Below, piece after piece: positions 1-5,642 of a stretch of DNA of 11,288 nt. Made by a program: the position numbers and the translations under genes. The stretch is from positions 1 to 11,288 of the forward strand of contig LUCC01000017.1 of the NCBI GenBank assembly GCA_001593855.1, read 5' to 3'. The notes under the pieces are model-generated. The model did no database searches, had not been told where the DNA came from, and saw only the letters and a program-made list of their open reading frames with translations. Each line of letters begins with the position of its first letter. Positions within the stretch are counted from its first letter, which is position 1. Origin of the DNA: Candidatus Hecatellales archaeon B24 (GTDB lineage Archaea; Thermoproteota; Bathyarchaeia; Hecatellales; Hecatellaceae).

Positions 1-15
1 GAAGCCCATCCAAGG

Positions 16-99
16 CTAAAAACCCCCGCTGCTGGCAGCCTGCTTAACCCTCCAAACGGCTAACACAGCCCAACCCCAAAATAAAAATAAGCAAAACAT
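16..99 (-). other. possible 27-residue hydrophobic micro-ORF
   Basis: Reading the minus strand from an ATG at 99-97 to a TAG at 18-16 gives 27 residues. They begin MFCLFLFWGWAVLAVW, which has the hydrophobicity of one membrane segment, and end in a short Lys/Gln/Ser/Gly tail. The frame stays open upstream of the ATG to about position 170, so the start is not defined. I see no Shine-Dalgarno near the ATG. Chance is a real possibility in an AT-rich spacer, where runs of T on this strand give Phe and Leu codons. No function is proposed. Confidence 0.12.
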
Positions 100-160
100 C
101 GATTCACCCAACCCAAAGTCAAAACAAAAGCCTTTAAGTTGGCGGTGCCTACCTGCGAAT

Positions 161-412
161 CTAAAAGTTTAAGTAGTAGATTTTCCAAGTTGCAAACGGT
201 CTAGAAGCCGGAGGTTTCAGCATGGCTCCAGCGGCTTTGAGGTTTGAAGAGGAAGAATGGTCTGAAGAAGGAGAGGAGTTAGAGGAAGGCTGGGAAGAGG
301 AAGAATGGGAGGAAGAAGAGGAGTGGGCTGAAGAGGAGGAATGGTGAGAAGCCTTCTCTAAAATTTTCAACTCTTCCTTCCACCGTGGAAGACCGAATTT
401 TTTCTTCCTCAT
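161..412 (-). CDS. alternative: 83-residue Ser-rich hypothetical protein
   Basis: On the minus strand an ORF runs from an ATG at 412-410 to a TAG at 163-161. It begins MRKKKFGLPRWKEELKIL, which looks like a normal basic helix-forming N-terminus. It then passes into a His/Ser tract of about 35 residues built from HSSSS-like units, and ends in a mixed tail of about 25 residues. No Shine-Dalgarno precedes the ATG, and the start lies only 16 bases from the ABCE1 start codon on the other strand. An upstream in-frame start at 484 would run into the ABCE1 coding region and is less likely. It competes with the Glu/Trp ORF on the other strand and has the weaker start. No family is recognised. Confidence 0.2.
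   Translation of the reverse strand: MRKKKFGLPRWKEELKILEKASHHSSSSAHSSSSSHSSSSQPSSNSSPSSDHSSSSNLKAAGAMLKPPASRPFATWKIYYLNF
163..175 (+). promoter_or_regulatory. candidate BRE/TATA promoter element
   Basis: The bases read AAAAGTTTAAGTA: a purine-rich BRE-like AAAAG, then a TATA-like TTTAAGTA at 168-175. An archaeal start site about 25 bases downstream would fall near 196. That would leave a leader of about 25 bases carrying the GGAGG at 210-214 before the ATG at 222. The spacing suits the 41-residue Glu/Trp ORF. AT-rich spacers give such boxes by chance, so this is only a candidate. Confidence 0.3.
210..214 (+). promoter_or_regulatory. strong Shine-Dalgarno for the acidic micro-ORF
   Basis: GGAGG lies 7 bases before the ATG at 222. 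This matches the best sites of secure genes in the window, such as GGAGG 7 bases before the nuoF-like gene. It is the main reason to prefer the + strand reading of this tract over the serine-rich minus-strand reading, which has no SD. Confidence 0.45.
222..347 (+). CDS. possible 41-residue Glu/Trp-rich microprotein or leader peptide
   Basis: From the ATG at 222 to the TGA at 345-347 the + strand encodes 41 residues, beginning MAPAALRF. The remainder is almost only Glu and Trp: 23 Glu, with Trp at 13, 24, 29, 35 and 41 (the last residue). The unit EEEEW recurs, and Arg7 is the only basic residue. A GGAGG sits 7 bases upstream and a TATA-like box lies at the right distance. It ends 81 bases before ABCE1 on the same strand, so it could be a leader peptide on that transcript. 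No family is recognised. The same DNA read on the other strand gives a Ser-rich ORF, and only one of the two is likely to be real. The tract may also be non-coding polypurine DNA. Any regulatory role is inference. Confidence 0.38.
   Translation: MAPAALRFEEEEWSEEGEELEEGWEEEEWEEEEEWAEEEEW
245..344 (+). repeat. degenerate polypurine repeat (GAAGAGGAAGAATGG-like)
   Basis: The + strand is nearly pure A and G here, and a 15-base unit recurs. GAAGAGGAAGAATGG occurs twice, once near 245 and once near 293, and GAAGAGGAGGAATGG occurs near 330, with shorter variants between. The unit is five codons long, so it codes for EEEEW on the + strand and for Ser-rich pentads on the minus strand. Such tracts grow by replication slippage and can form triplex DNA. 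Copy number probably varies between relatives. Confidence 0.6.
377..403 (+). terminator. hairpin plus T-run in the ABCE1 leader (attenuator-like)
   Basis: CTTCCAC and GTGGAAG form a 7-base inverted repeat around one central base at 377-391. As RNA this could be a 5-bp CTTCC/GGAAG stem with the loop ACCGT. A run of six T follows at 398-403. It lies between the end of the Glu/Trp ORF and the ABCE1 start at 429. Archaeal termination depends mainly on T-rich tracts, so it could stop upstream transcripts or act as an attenuator. The stem is short, so confidence is low. Confidence 0.3.
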
Positions 413-428
413 TTTAAAGGTGTAAAAC

Positions 429-2234
429 TTGGCGAGAGTTGCCGTTATCGACAGGGACAGATGCCGCCCCAAAGACTGCGACAAAATATGCTACCGCTTC
501 TGCCCCATGGTAAGAAGCAGGATTGAAGCTGTAAAATTCGAGAAGCCGGATGGAAAACCCGTCATCATCGAAGCCCTATGCACGGGCTGCGGGATATGCG
601 TTAAAAAATGTCCTTTCAAGGCTTTAGAAATTGTGAATCTCCCGGACGAGCTGGAAGAGGAATGCAGCCACCGGTATGGGGTTAACGCCTTCAAGCTTTA
701 CAGGCTTCCCACCCCCATGCCCGGCACGGTTTTAGGCCTGCTAGGGAAAAACGGGACAGGTAAGTCTACAGCCCTGCAAATTTTGGCGGGGGAAATTAAG
801 CCGAACCTTGGAAGGCTGGAAACCCCTCCAGACTGGAGTGAGATTGCCAAGCACTTCCGGGGCTCCGTCCTCTACGACTACTTCTCAAGGCTTGGAGAGG
901 GCAGACTTAAAGTGGTCCATAAGCCCCAGTATATCACAGATATTCCGAGGCTTGTGAAGGGTACGGTTAGAGAAGTTTTAGGGAGAGCTGACGAGAGGGG
1001 CCTGATGGGCTGGGCTGTGGAAGCCTTAGAGCTTGGAGAGGTTTTGGACAGGCCTGTGGAGGTTCTGTCGGGAGGTGAATGTCAGAGGCTGGCGGTGGCG
1101 GCAGCCCTCTGCAGGGAGGGCGACGTATACCTGTTTGACGAGCCTTCAAGCTACCTGGATGTTAGGCAGAGGCTTAACGTGGCTAAGGCTGTTAGAAGCC
1201 TTACGGCTGAAGGGAAAACGGTGCTTGTAGCCGAGCATGATATAGCCATGCTGGACTACCTCTCAGACAACGTATGCCTAATCTATGGTTCACCCAGCAT
1301 CTACGGGATAGTCTCCCTCCCCTACGGTGTAAGAACAGGCATAAACATTTACTTGGAAGGCTATCTTCCCAGCGACAACGTGAGGTTCAGAAGGGAGCCC
1401 ATAAGATTCCACGTTAAGCCTCCAACCTCAGCCAGAGAATACGAGACACCTCTCTTCCAGTGGACAGAGCTTGAGAAACATTATGAGGGCTTCAGCCTGA
1501 AGGTTAAAGCCGGGGTTCTCCACGCAGGCGAGGTTATAGGGGTCCTAGGCCCCAACGGGATAGGTAAAACCACCTTCGTAAGGCTTCTAACTGGTGGAGA
1601 AAAGCCTGATGGAGGAGAATTTCTAGTGGCACCTGAGGAGTCTTCCGTAAGCTACAAGCCCCAATACGTTTCAGCGGAGTATTCTGGAACCGTAGCCGAA
1701 TACCTGAAAGAGGCGGCTGAAGCAGAGTTCCAGTCTGAAAGGTTTAAAGCCGAAATTCTAGGGCCCCTCGGCTTGGTGAAGCTGCTGGATAGGAAGGTTG
1801 AAGAGCTGAGTGGAGGAGAGCTTCAGAAGGCTGCCATCGCGGCGTGCCTTGCAAGGAAGGCAGCGGTCTACGTTCTCGACGAGCCCAGCGCTTTCTTGGA
1901 CGTTGAGGAGAGGCTGGCTGTTGCAAGGGTTATCAGGAAGAACGTGGAGACGCTCAGCTCTGCAGCCCTCGTAGTCGAGCATGACATTGTAGTTCAGGAT
2001 TTCATAGCTAACAGGCTTATGGTTTTCCTTGGGGAGCCTGGAAGGCAGGGTGAAGCCAGCCAGCCCCTACAGCTCAGGGAAGGCATGAACAGGTTTCTGG
2101 CAGACCTTAAAATAACCTTCCGAAGAGACCCTCAGACAGGGAGGCCTAGGGTGAACAAGGAAGGCTCGAAGCTTGACAGGTACCAGAAGGAAATAGGAGA
2201 ATACTACTATATTCCAGCTAAAGAAAAGGTTTAG
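429..2234 (+). CDS. rli1: ABCE1/Rli1 ribosome-recycling ATPase
   Basis: This soluble twin-ATPase splits ribosomes into subunits after termination and helps start new initiation. At 601 residues it has the usual length. Order of parts: iron-sulfur domain with Cys12, 17, 21, 25 and the CxxCxxCxxxCP set Cys51, 54, 57, 61; the HRYG-NAFKL segment near 81-90; first ATPase with Walker A GKNGTGKS (106-113), a helix-loop-helix insertion near 135-155, LSGGE (213-217) and Asp237-Glu238; second ATPase with GPNGIGKT (374-381), LSGGE (460-464) and Asp484-Glu485. The C-terminal tail with RFLADLKITFRRDP is typical. Translation starts at TTG 429, with AGGTG at 418-422 six bases upstream, and the protein aligns with the family N-terminus (ARVAVIDRDRC). 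Small departures from the usual forms are Lys107 and Thr110 in Walker A1 and Cys218 after the first LSGGE. The family is certain. Confidence 0.97.
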   Translation: MARVAVIDRDRCRPKDCDKICYRFCPMVRSRIEAVKFEKPDGKPVIIEALCTGCGICVKKCPFKALEIVNLPDELEEECSHRYGVNAFKLYRLPTPMPGTVLGLLGKNGTGKSTALQILAGEIKPNLGRLETPPDWSEIAKHFRGSVLYDYFSRLGEGRLKVVHKPQYITDIPRLVKGTVREVLGRADERGLMGWAVEALELGEVLDRPVEVLSGGECQRLAVAAALCREGDVYLFDEPSSYLDVRQRLNVAKAVRSLTAEGKTVLVAEHDIAMLDYLSDNVCLIYGSPSIYGIVSLPYGVRTGINIYLEGYLPSDNVRFRREPIRFHVKPPTSAREYETPLFQWTELEKHYEGFSLKVKAGVLHAGEVIGVLGPNGIGKTTFVRLLTGGEKPDGGEFLVAPEESSVSYKPQYVSAEYSGTVAEYLKEAAEAEFQSERFKAEILGPLGLVKLLDRKVEELSGGELQKAAIAACLARKAAVYVLDEPSAFLDVEERLAVARVIRKNVETLSSAALVVEHDIVVQDFIANRLMVFLGEPGRQGEASQPLQLREGMNRFLADLKITFRRDPQTGRPRVNKEGSKLDRYQKEIGEYYYIPAKEKV

Positions 2235-2239
2235 GGGGC

Positions 2240-2857
2240 TTAACGTCTCCCGGCTGCTGTTTTCCGCGTTATCGGCATGGATAGGAGGCCTTGGCTTTCA
2301 GCTTCAACTATTTTTCCTCCAGGACAGAGCCCGTAGCATTCCCTGCATGAAGGGCATTCGTAGGGGGCTACTTCAGGAACAAAGGCTATCTGTCTTTCCG
2401 TCCCCCTCCCAACGAAGCTTACAGCGTTAGCCTTCTTCACCTCGGCGCAGTAGCGAACGCAAAGGCCGCATAGAATGCAGGCTGTGGGCTCCGTTTGGAA
2501 GCGGCTTTCCTTAACCCCGTATTTCTCAGCTAGGTCGCGTAGGGGTCCGCTGGCAGGTGCTAGGGGAAGCATCAGCTCCAGCAGGATTTTACGCATCCTC
2601 CTAATCTTCTCCGTGTCCGTTTTAACCTTCAAGCCTTCCTCCACAGGGTAGACGCAGGAGACCACGTACCTAGTTCTACCGTTCTTGGTAGCCTCCACAA
2701 GGCAGATTCTACATGCCCCATAGGGTTCAAGCTGCTCGTTATAGCATAGGGTTGGAATTTCTATTCCTGCCTTCTTAGCTGCCTGAAGAACAGTCATGCC
2801 TTCCTCGGCTTCAACGGTTTTACCGTCTATTTCAAGCGTGATTTTCCTGCCCATCAT
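2240..2857 (-). CDS. HoxU/NuoG-like iron-sulfur subunit, short form
   Basis: This protein would carry electrons between a NuoF-like flavoprotein and an unknown partner in a soluble complex. Residues 1-80 form a plant-type [2Fe-2S] ferredoxin domain (Cys38, 49, 52, 68). Residues 125-180 carry two [4Fe-4S] sets (Cys127/130/133/137 and Cys168/171/174/178). Between them (about 92-124) the family usually has a His-Cys3 cluster, but here I find no His or Cys. At 205 residues it ends just after the ferredoxin part, with no hydrogenase or molybdopterin domain. It overlaps the upstream flavoprotein stop by ATGA. GAGGTG at 2863-2868 is five bases from the first ATG and eight from the second (2854), so either may be used. 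HydA, HoxU or NuoG N-terminal fragments are the nearest relatives; the partner is unknown. Confidence 0.85.
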   Translation of the reverse strand: MMGRKITLEIDGKTVEAEEGMTVLQAAKKAGIEIPTLCYNEQLEPYGACRICLVEATKNGRTRYVVSCVYPVEEGLKVKTDTEKIRRMRKILLELMLPLAPASGPLRDLAEKYGVKESRFQTEPTACILCGLCVRYCAEVKKANAVSFVGRGTERQIAFVPEVAPYECPSCRECYGLCPGGKIVEAESQGLLSMPITRKTAAGRR

Positions 2858-4782
2858 TTCTTCACCTCTCCCTTCTTTTTCACCCGTTTAGCCTTTATGC
2901 CATAGCGGGCTGGAGGCGGGGTTGGAGGCGAAAACTTTTCCACAGAGTCGAAGGGGCAAACCTGGAAGCACACTCCACATCTTATGCATTTCTCCTGGTC
3001 TATCACGTGGACTATGTCTTTTTCGCCTGAGATGGCTTTCACCGGGCAGTTTCGCATGCATATGAAGCAGGCCTGGCATTTCTCAGGGTCAATATAGTAG
3101 GCTGTTAAGGCCTTGCACACTTTGGCGGGGCATTGCCTGTCCAGTATGTGGGCTTCATATTCTTCTCTGAAGTAGTTTATGGATGTGGCGATGGGGTTGG
3201 CGGCTGTGGTTCCGAGGGCGCAGAGGGATGCTGTCTGAAGCAGCTCGCACAGGTCTTCCAGGGTTTGAATGTCTTCAGCTCTGCCCTGTCCTCCGCAGAT
3301 CCTGTTCAGTATGGTTAGGGCTTGCTTTAGGCCTTCCCTACATGGAACGCATTTCCCACAGGACTCCTGGGATAGGAAGTCGATGTAGTAGCGGGTTACG
3401 TCGACGATGCAGGTGTCTTCATCCATGACTATCATCCCGCCGGAGCCCATCATGGAGCCGACCTTGGTAAGCTCGTCGAAGTCCACAGGCAAGTCCAAGT
3501 ATTTCTCGGGGATGAAGCCTCCTGAGGGGCCTCCTGTCTGAACGGCCTTAAACTTTTTACCGCCTCTGATGCCGCCTCCAATCTTGTAGATTAGGTCTCT
3601 CAGGGTTATCCCCATGGGAACCTCCACAAGCCCTGTGTTGTTCACCTTCCCGACCAGCGAGAAGATTTTCGTTCCGCTGCTTCCAGGAGTTCCTATGCCT
3701 TTGAACCATTCTGCCCCCTTCAAAATTATAAGCGGAACGTTAGCCCATGTTTCCACGTTGTTAAGGCAGCTTGGCTTATCCCATATTCCCCTCACAGCCG
3801 TATGAATATATTTGGGTCTGGGCTCTCCAACCCTGCCCTCGATGGCGGACATGAGTGCGCTTGATTCTCCTGAAACGAAAGCTCCGGCACCCCTGTGGAT
3901 TCTAACCTTGAAGCTGAAGCCTGTTCCAAGGAGGTTCTCGCCTAGGAAGCCGTATTCTTCAGCCTGCTTTATGGCTTTGGTAATGTTTTCCACGGCTGTA
4001 GGATACTCCTCACGGACGTAAATGAAGCCTTCCCTGGCTCCTATGGCGTATGCTCCTATTATTAGGCCTTCAAGAACGCTGTGCGGGTTTCCCTCCATGA
4101 GGGTTCTGTCCATGAAGGCTCCTGGGTCTCCCTCGTCACAGTTGACGATAACATATTTAGGTTCCCCAGGGGCGTTCCGTGTTGTCTCCCATTTTCTCCC
4201 AGCAGGGAAGCCTCCGCCACCGCGCCCCCTAAGATTTGCCTTTTTAACTTCCTCTATCACCTGTTCAGGCGTCATCTGGGTTAAAGCTTTAGCCAGCGCG
4301 CTGTAGCCTCCAAGCGCGATATAGTCCTCGATTTTCTTGGGGTCTATTCTGGCATTTGCCTCCAGAAGCAGTCTAACCTGATGCTTGTAGAAGGGCACCT
4401 CTTCCAGTTTCTGAATTTTCTCGCCTGTAACAGGGTCTGTGTAGAACAGTTTCTCCACGGCTTCCCCTTTAAGAACGGTTTTCGAAACGATTTCGGAGGC
4501 GTCTTCAGGCTTAACCTTGAAGTAGGGTATTTCGCCTGGGTATATTATCAGCCTCGGCCCAAGCTCGCAGAACCCCATGCATCCTGTCTCCTTGATTTCC
4601 ACTTTTCCCTCCAGCCCATGCTTTTTAAGCTCCTCCCTCAAGGCTTCCACAACTTTTCCAGCTCCAAGCGCGCTGCAACCTGTGCTGACGCACACGGCTA
4701 TGATAGGCTTGTCCGGCTTTCTCTCAGCGAGGATTTCCCTTCTAATTTTCTCCAAGTCTTCAGGAGACCTAACCTTCGCCAT
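2854..4782 (-). CDS. NuoF/HydB-like NADH-binding flavoprotein subunit
   Basis: This is the NAD(H)- and FMN-binding subunit of a soluble diaphorase module, 642 residues. Residues 25-110 form a thioredoxin-like [2Fe-2S] domain (Cys31, 36, 68, 72). The Gly-rich FMN/NADH region GRGGGGFPAGRKW spans 186-198, with NCDEGDPGAFMDR near 214-226. An SLBB-type region lies in the middle. The N3-type [4Fe-4S] ligands are Cys475, 478, 481 and 521. The C-terminus adds two ferredoxin clusters (Cys569/572/575/579 and Cys599/602/605/609) and a Pro-rich, Lys-rich tail. This fused layout is that of HydB/HndC in electron-bifurcating hydrogenases and of some formate dehydrogenases, not of membrane complex I. GGAGG at 4794-4790 overlaps the stop of the preceding gene, seven bases from the ATG. 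Bifurcation is inferred from architecture only. Confidence 0.93.
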   Translation of the reverse strand: MAKVRSPEDLEKIRREILAERKPDKPIIAVCVSTGCSALGAGKVVEALREELKKHGLEGKVEIKETGCMGFCELGPRLIIYPGEIPYFKVKPEDASEIVSKTVLKGEAVEKLFYTDPVTGEKIQKLEEVPFYKHQVRLLLEANARIDPKKIEDYIALGGYSALAKALTQMTPEQVIEEVKKANLRGRGGGGFPAGRKWETTRNAPGEPKYVIVNCDEGDPGAFMDRTLMEGNPHSVLEGLIIGAYAIGAREGFIYVREEYPTAVENITKAIKQAEEYGFLGENLLGTGFSFKVRIHRGAGAFVSGESSALMSAIEGRVGEPRPKYIHTAVRGIWDKPSCLNNVETWANVPLIILKGAEWFKGIGTPGSSGTKIFSLVGKVNNTGLVEVPMGITLRDLIYKIGGGIRGGKKFKAVQTGGPSGGFIPEKYLDLPVDFDELTKVGSMMGSGGMIVMDEDTCIVDVTRYYIDFLSQESCGKCVPCREGLKQALTILNRICGGQGRAEDIQTLEDLCELLQTASLCALGTTAANPIATSINYFREEYEAHILDRQCPAKVCKALTAYYIDPEKCQACFICMRNCPVKAISGEKDIVHVIDQEKCIRCGVCFQVCPFDSVEKFSPPTPPPARYGIKAKRVKKKGEVKK

Positions 4783-4793
4783 ATTCTGCCCTC

Positions 4794-5522
4794 CTACTCG
4801 TATTTTGAGAGGATTTTCTCTAGGTCACCCGGCTTCACGCCTCCATAGTACTCGTTGTCAACTACGACGACGGGGCCTAGGGCGCAGCATCCAAGGCAGT
4901 TCACTCTTTCAAGGGTGAACCTTCCATCAGGGGTTACTTCACCGTCTTTTACGCCCAGAAGCCTTTCAGCAGCTTCCATCACCTGGGCTCCTCCACGCAC
5001 GTGGCAGGCGGTTCCAAGGCAGATTCTAAGCCTGTGGCGGCCTTGAGGTGTGAGGCTGAAAGCCTTGTAGAAGGTGGCAATCTGGTAGATTCGTGAAAGC
5101 GGTATTCCCAGCCTCTCCGAAACCCAGATTAGAGACGGCTTTGAAATCCACCGGTATCGGGCTTGGATGTCGAGAAGTATTTGGATTAGGGCTTCCGGCT
5201 TTCCATCGTACTTGTCAACTATTTTGTCTATGTCCCGGAGTTCTCGAACTATCTCCTTTAAGGCTTCCTCCCTGCGCCTTATGCGTTTGAGGGCTTCAGC
5301 ATGGCGTAGGGCTTCCTCCTCCAGCCTTTTCAGCTCCATGCTTAGGAGGGGTTTGTCCAGCCCCAGCGAGTAGTATTCGCTTAAAAGCTCCAAGCCTCTC
5401 AGCAGAATTTCGGTTTTGCTTAAGCCCGCGTCCTCCTGGATTTGGCTTAAAAGTTTACGCTGCTCCTCCGTAAGCCTTACCCCCACAAAATACTGTTTTT
5501 CCTTCCGCTTTTTCCGCTCCAT
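4794..5522 (-). CDS. NuoE/HydC-like [2Fe-2S] subunit with N-terminal ribbon-helix-helix domain
   Basis: The C-terminal part (about 100-242) is a NuoE-type thioredoxin-like [2Fe-2S] domain with ligands Cys168, 173, 209 and 213. Residues 100-155 form the usual helical NuoE start, with IYQIATFYKAF. The extra N-terminus (1-100) is unusual. Residues 11-51 read as strand (YFVGVRLT), helix, a short GLSK turn, then helix (TEILLRGLELL), which is the ribbon-helix-helix DNA-binding pattern. A charged, probably coiled-coil stretch follows (62-97). A start at Met62 would give an ordinary-length NuoE of about 180 residues, but the RHH part reads as real protein and the promoter spacing favours ATG 5522. 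There is no SD, so the mRNA may be nearly leaderless. It is the first gene of the three-gene diaphorase operon. A DNA-binding role is inferred. Confidence 0.88.
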   Translation of the reverse strand: MERKKRKEKQYFVGVRLTEEQRKLLSQIQEDAGLSKTEILLRGLELLSEYYSLGLDKPLLSMELKRLEEEALRHAEALKRIRRREEALKEIVRELRDIDKIVDKYDGKPEALIQILLDIQARYRWISKPSLIWVSERLGIPLSRIYQIATFYKAFSLTPQGRHRLRICLGTACHVRGGAQVMEAAERLLGVKDGEVTPDGRFTLERVNCLGCCALGPVVVVDNEYYGGVKPGDLEKILSKYE

Positions 5523-5530
5523 GGTTTATA

Positions 5531-5547
5531 TGTTTAACCGTTAAACA
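5531..5547. promoter_or_regulatory. 17-bp palindromic operator candidate
   Basis: TGTTTAACCGTTAAACA is a perfect inverted repeat with 8-base arms around one central base. It ends eight bases before the NuoE-like start codon and lies between that gene's TATA-like box and the predicted transcription start. A further half-site-like AGTTTAAA follows at 5548-5555. RHH repressors bind short palindromes of this size, and the first gene of the operon carries an RHH-like domain, so self-regulation is a natural inference. It lies in the 120-base region shared with the divergent gap gene, so it could affect both. Confidence 0.5.
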
Positions 5548-5548
5548 A

Positions 5549-5565
5549 GTTTAAAGTTTTCCCCC
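5549..5565 (-). promoter_or_regulatory. candidate BRE/TATA promoter of the diaphorase operon
   Basis: On the minus strand a purine-rich GGGGGAAAA (5565-5557) is followed by CTTTAAAC (5556-5549). The box centre is about 31 bases from the start codon at 5522, so a start 25 bases downstream falls near 5528. That predicts a leader of only a few bases, consistent with the lack of a Shine-Dalgarno before this gene. Confidence 0.4.
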
Positions 5566-5570
5566 GCCTC

Positions 5571-5586
5571 AAAGTAGCTTTTAATA
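5571..5586 (+). promoter_or_regulatory. candidate BRE/TATA promoter of gap
   Basis: AAAGTAGC followed by TTTTAATA (5579-5586) gives a plausible archaeal BRE/TATA pair. Initiation about 25 bases downstream would fall near 5607. The leader of about 36 bases would contain the GGAGG at 5628-5632, ten bases before the ATG at 5643. A second AT-rich stretch at 5600-5607 is less well placed. Confidence 0.4.
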
Positions 5587-5642
5587 GGTTCAAGAAGCAT
5601 AATTTATCCTACCAACCGTGAAGGTTTGGAGGGGAAGCCCCC

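Larger units (their letters stand above)
1..221. other. AT/C-rich spacer, no secure gene
   Basis: No convincing gene is seen here. On the + strand one frame is open from the window edge to a TAA at 61-63 (20 codons). It could be the tail of a gene that starts outside the window, but it is too short to judge. The stretch around 70-130 is rich in A and C on the + strand and contains no recognisable tRNA, repeat array or insertion-sequence end. Together with the low-complexity tract and leader that follow, it makes up the 428 bases before the first secure gene. Confidence 0.5.

Noticed and set aside
121..175. Possible tRNA fragment around GCGAATCT and its surroundings
   Set aside because: The T-loop-like bases have no matching stems, anticodon arm or acceptor stem on either strand.
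3133..4306. Several + strand open frames of 60-94 codons inside the NuoF-like gene
   Set aside because: They lie wholly inside a gene with complete NuoF motifs, have unlikely compositions and no ribosome sites, and are antisense shadows.
4381..4918. + strand open frames of 113 and 155 codons across the NuoF/NuoE junction
   Set aside because: They overlap the 5' end of nuoF, the junction and the 3' end of nuoE on the other strand. They show no recognisable motif and no SD, so they are treated as shadows.
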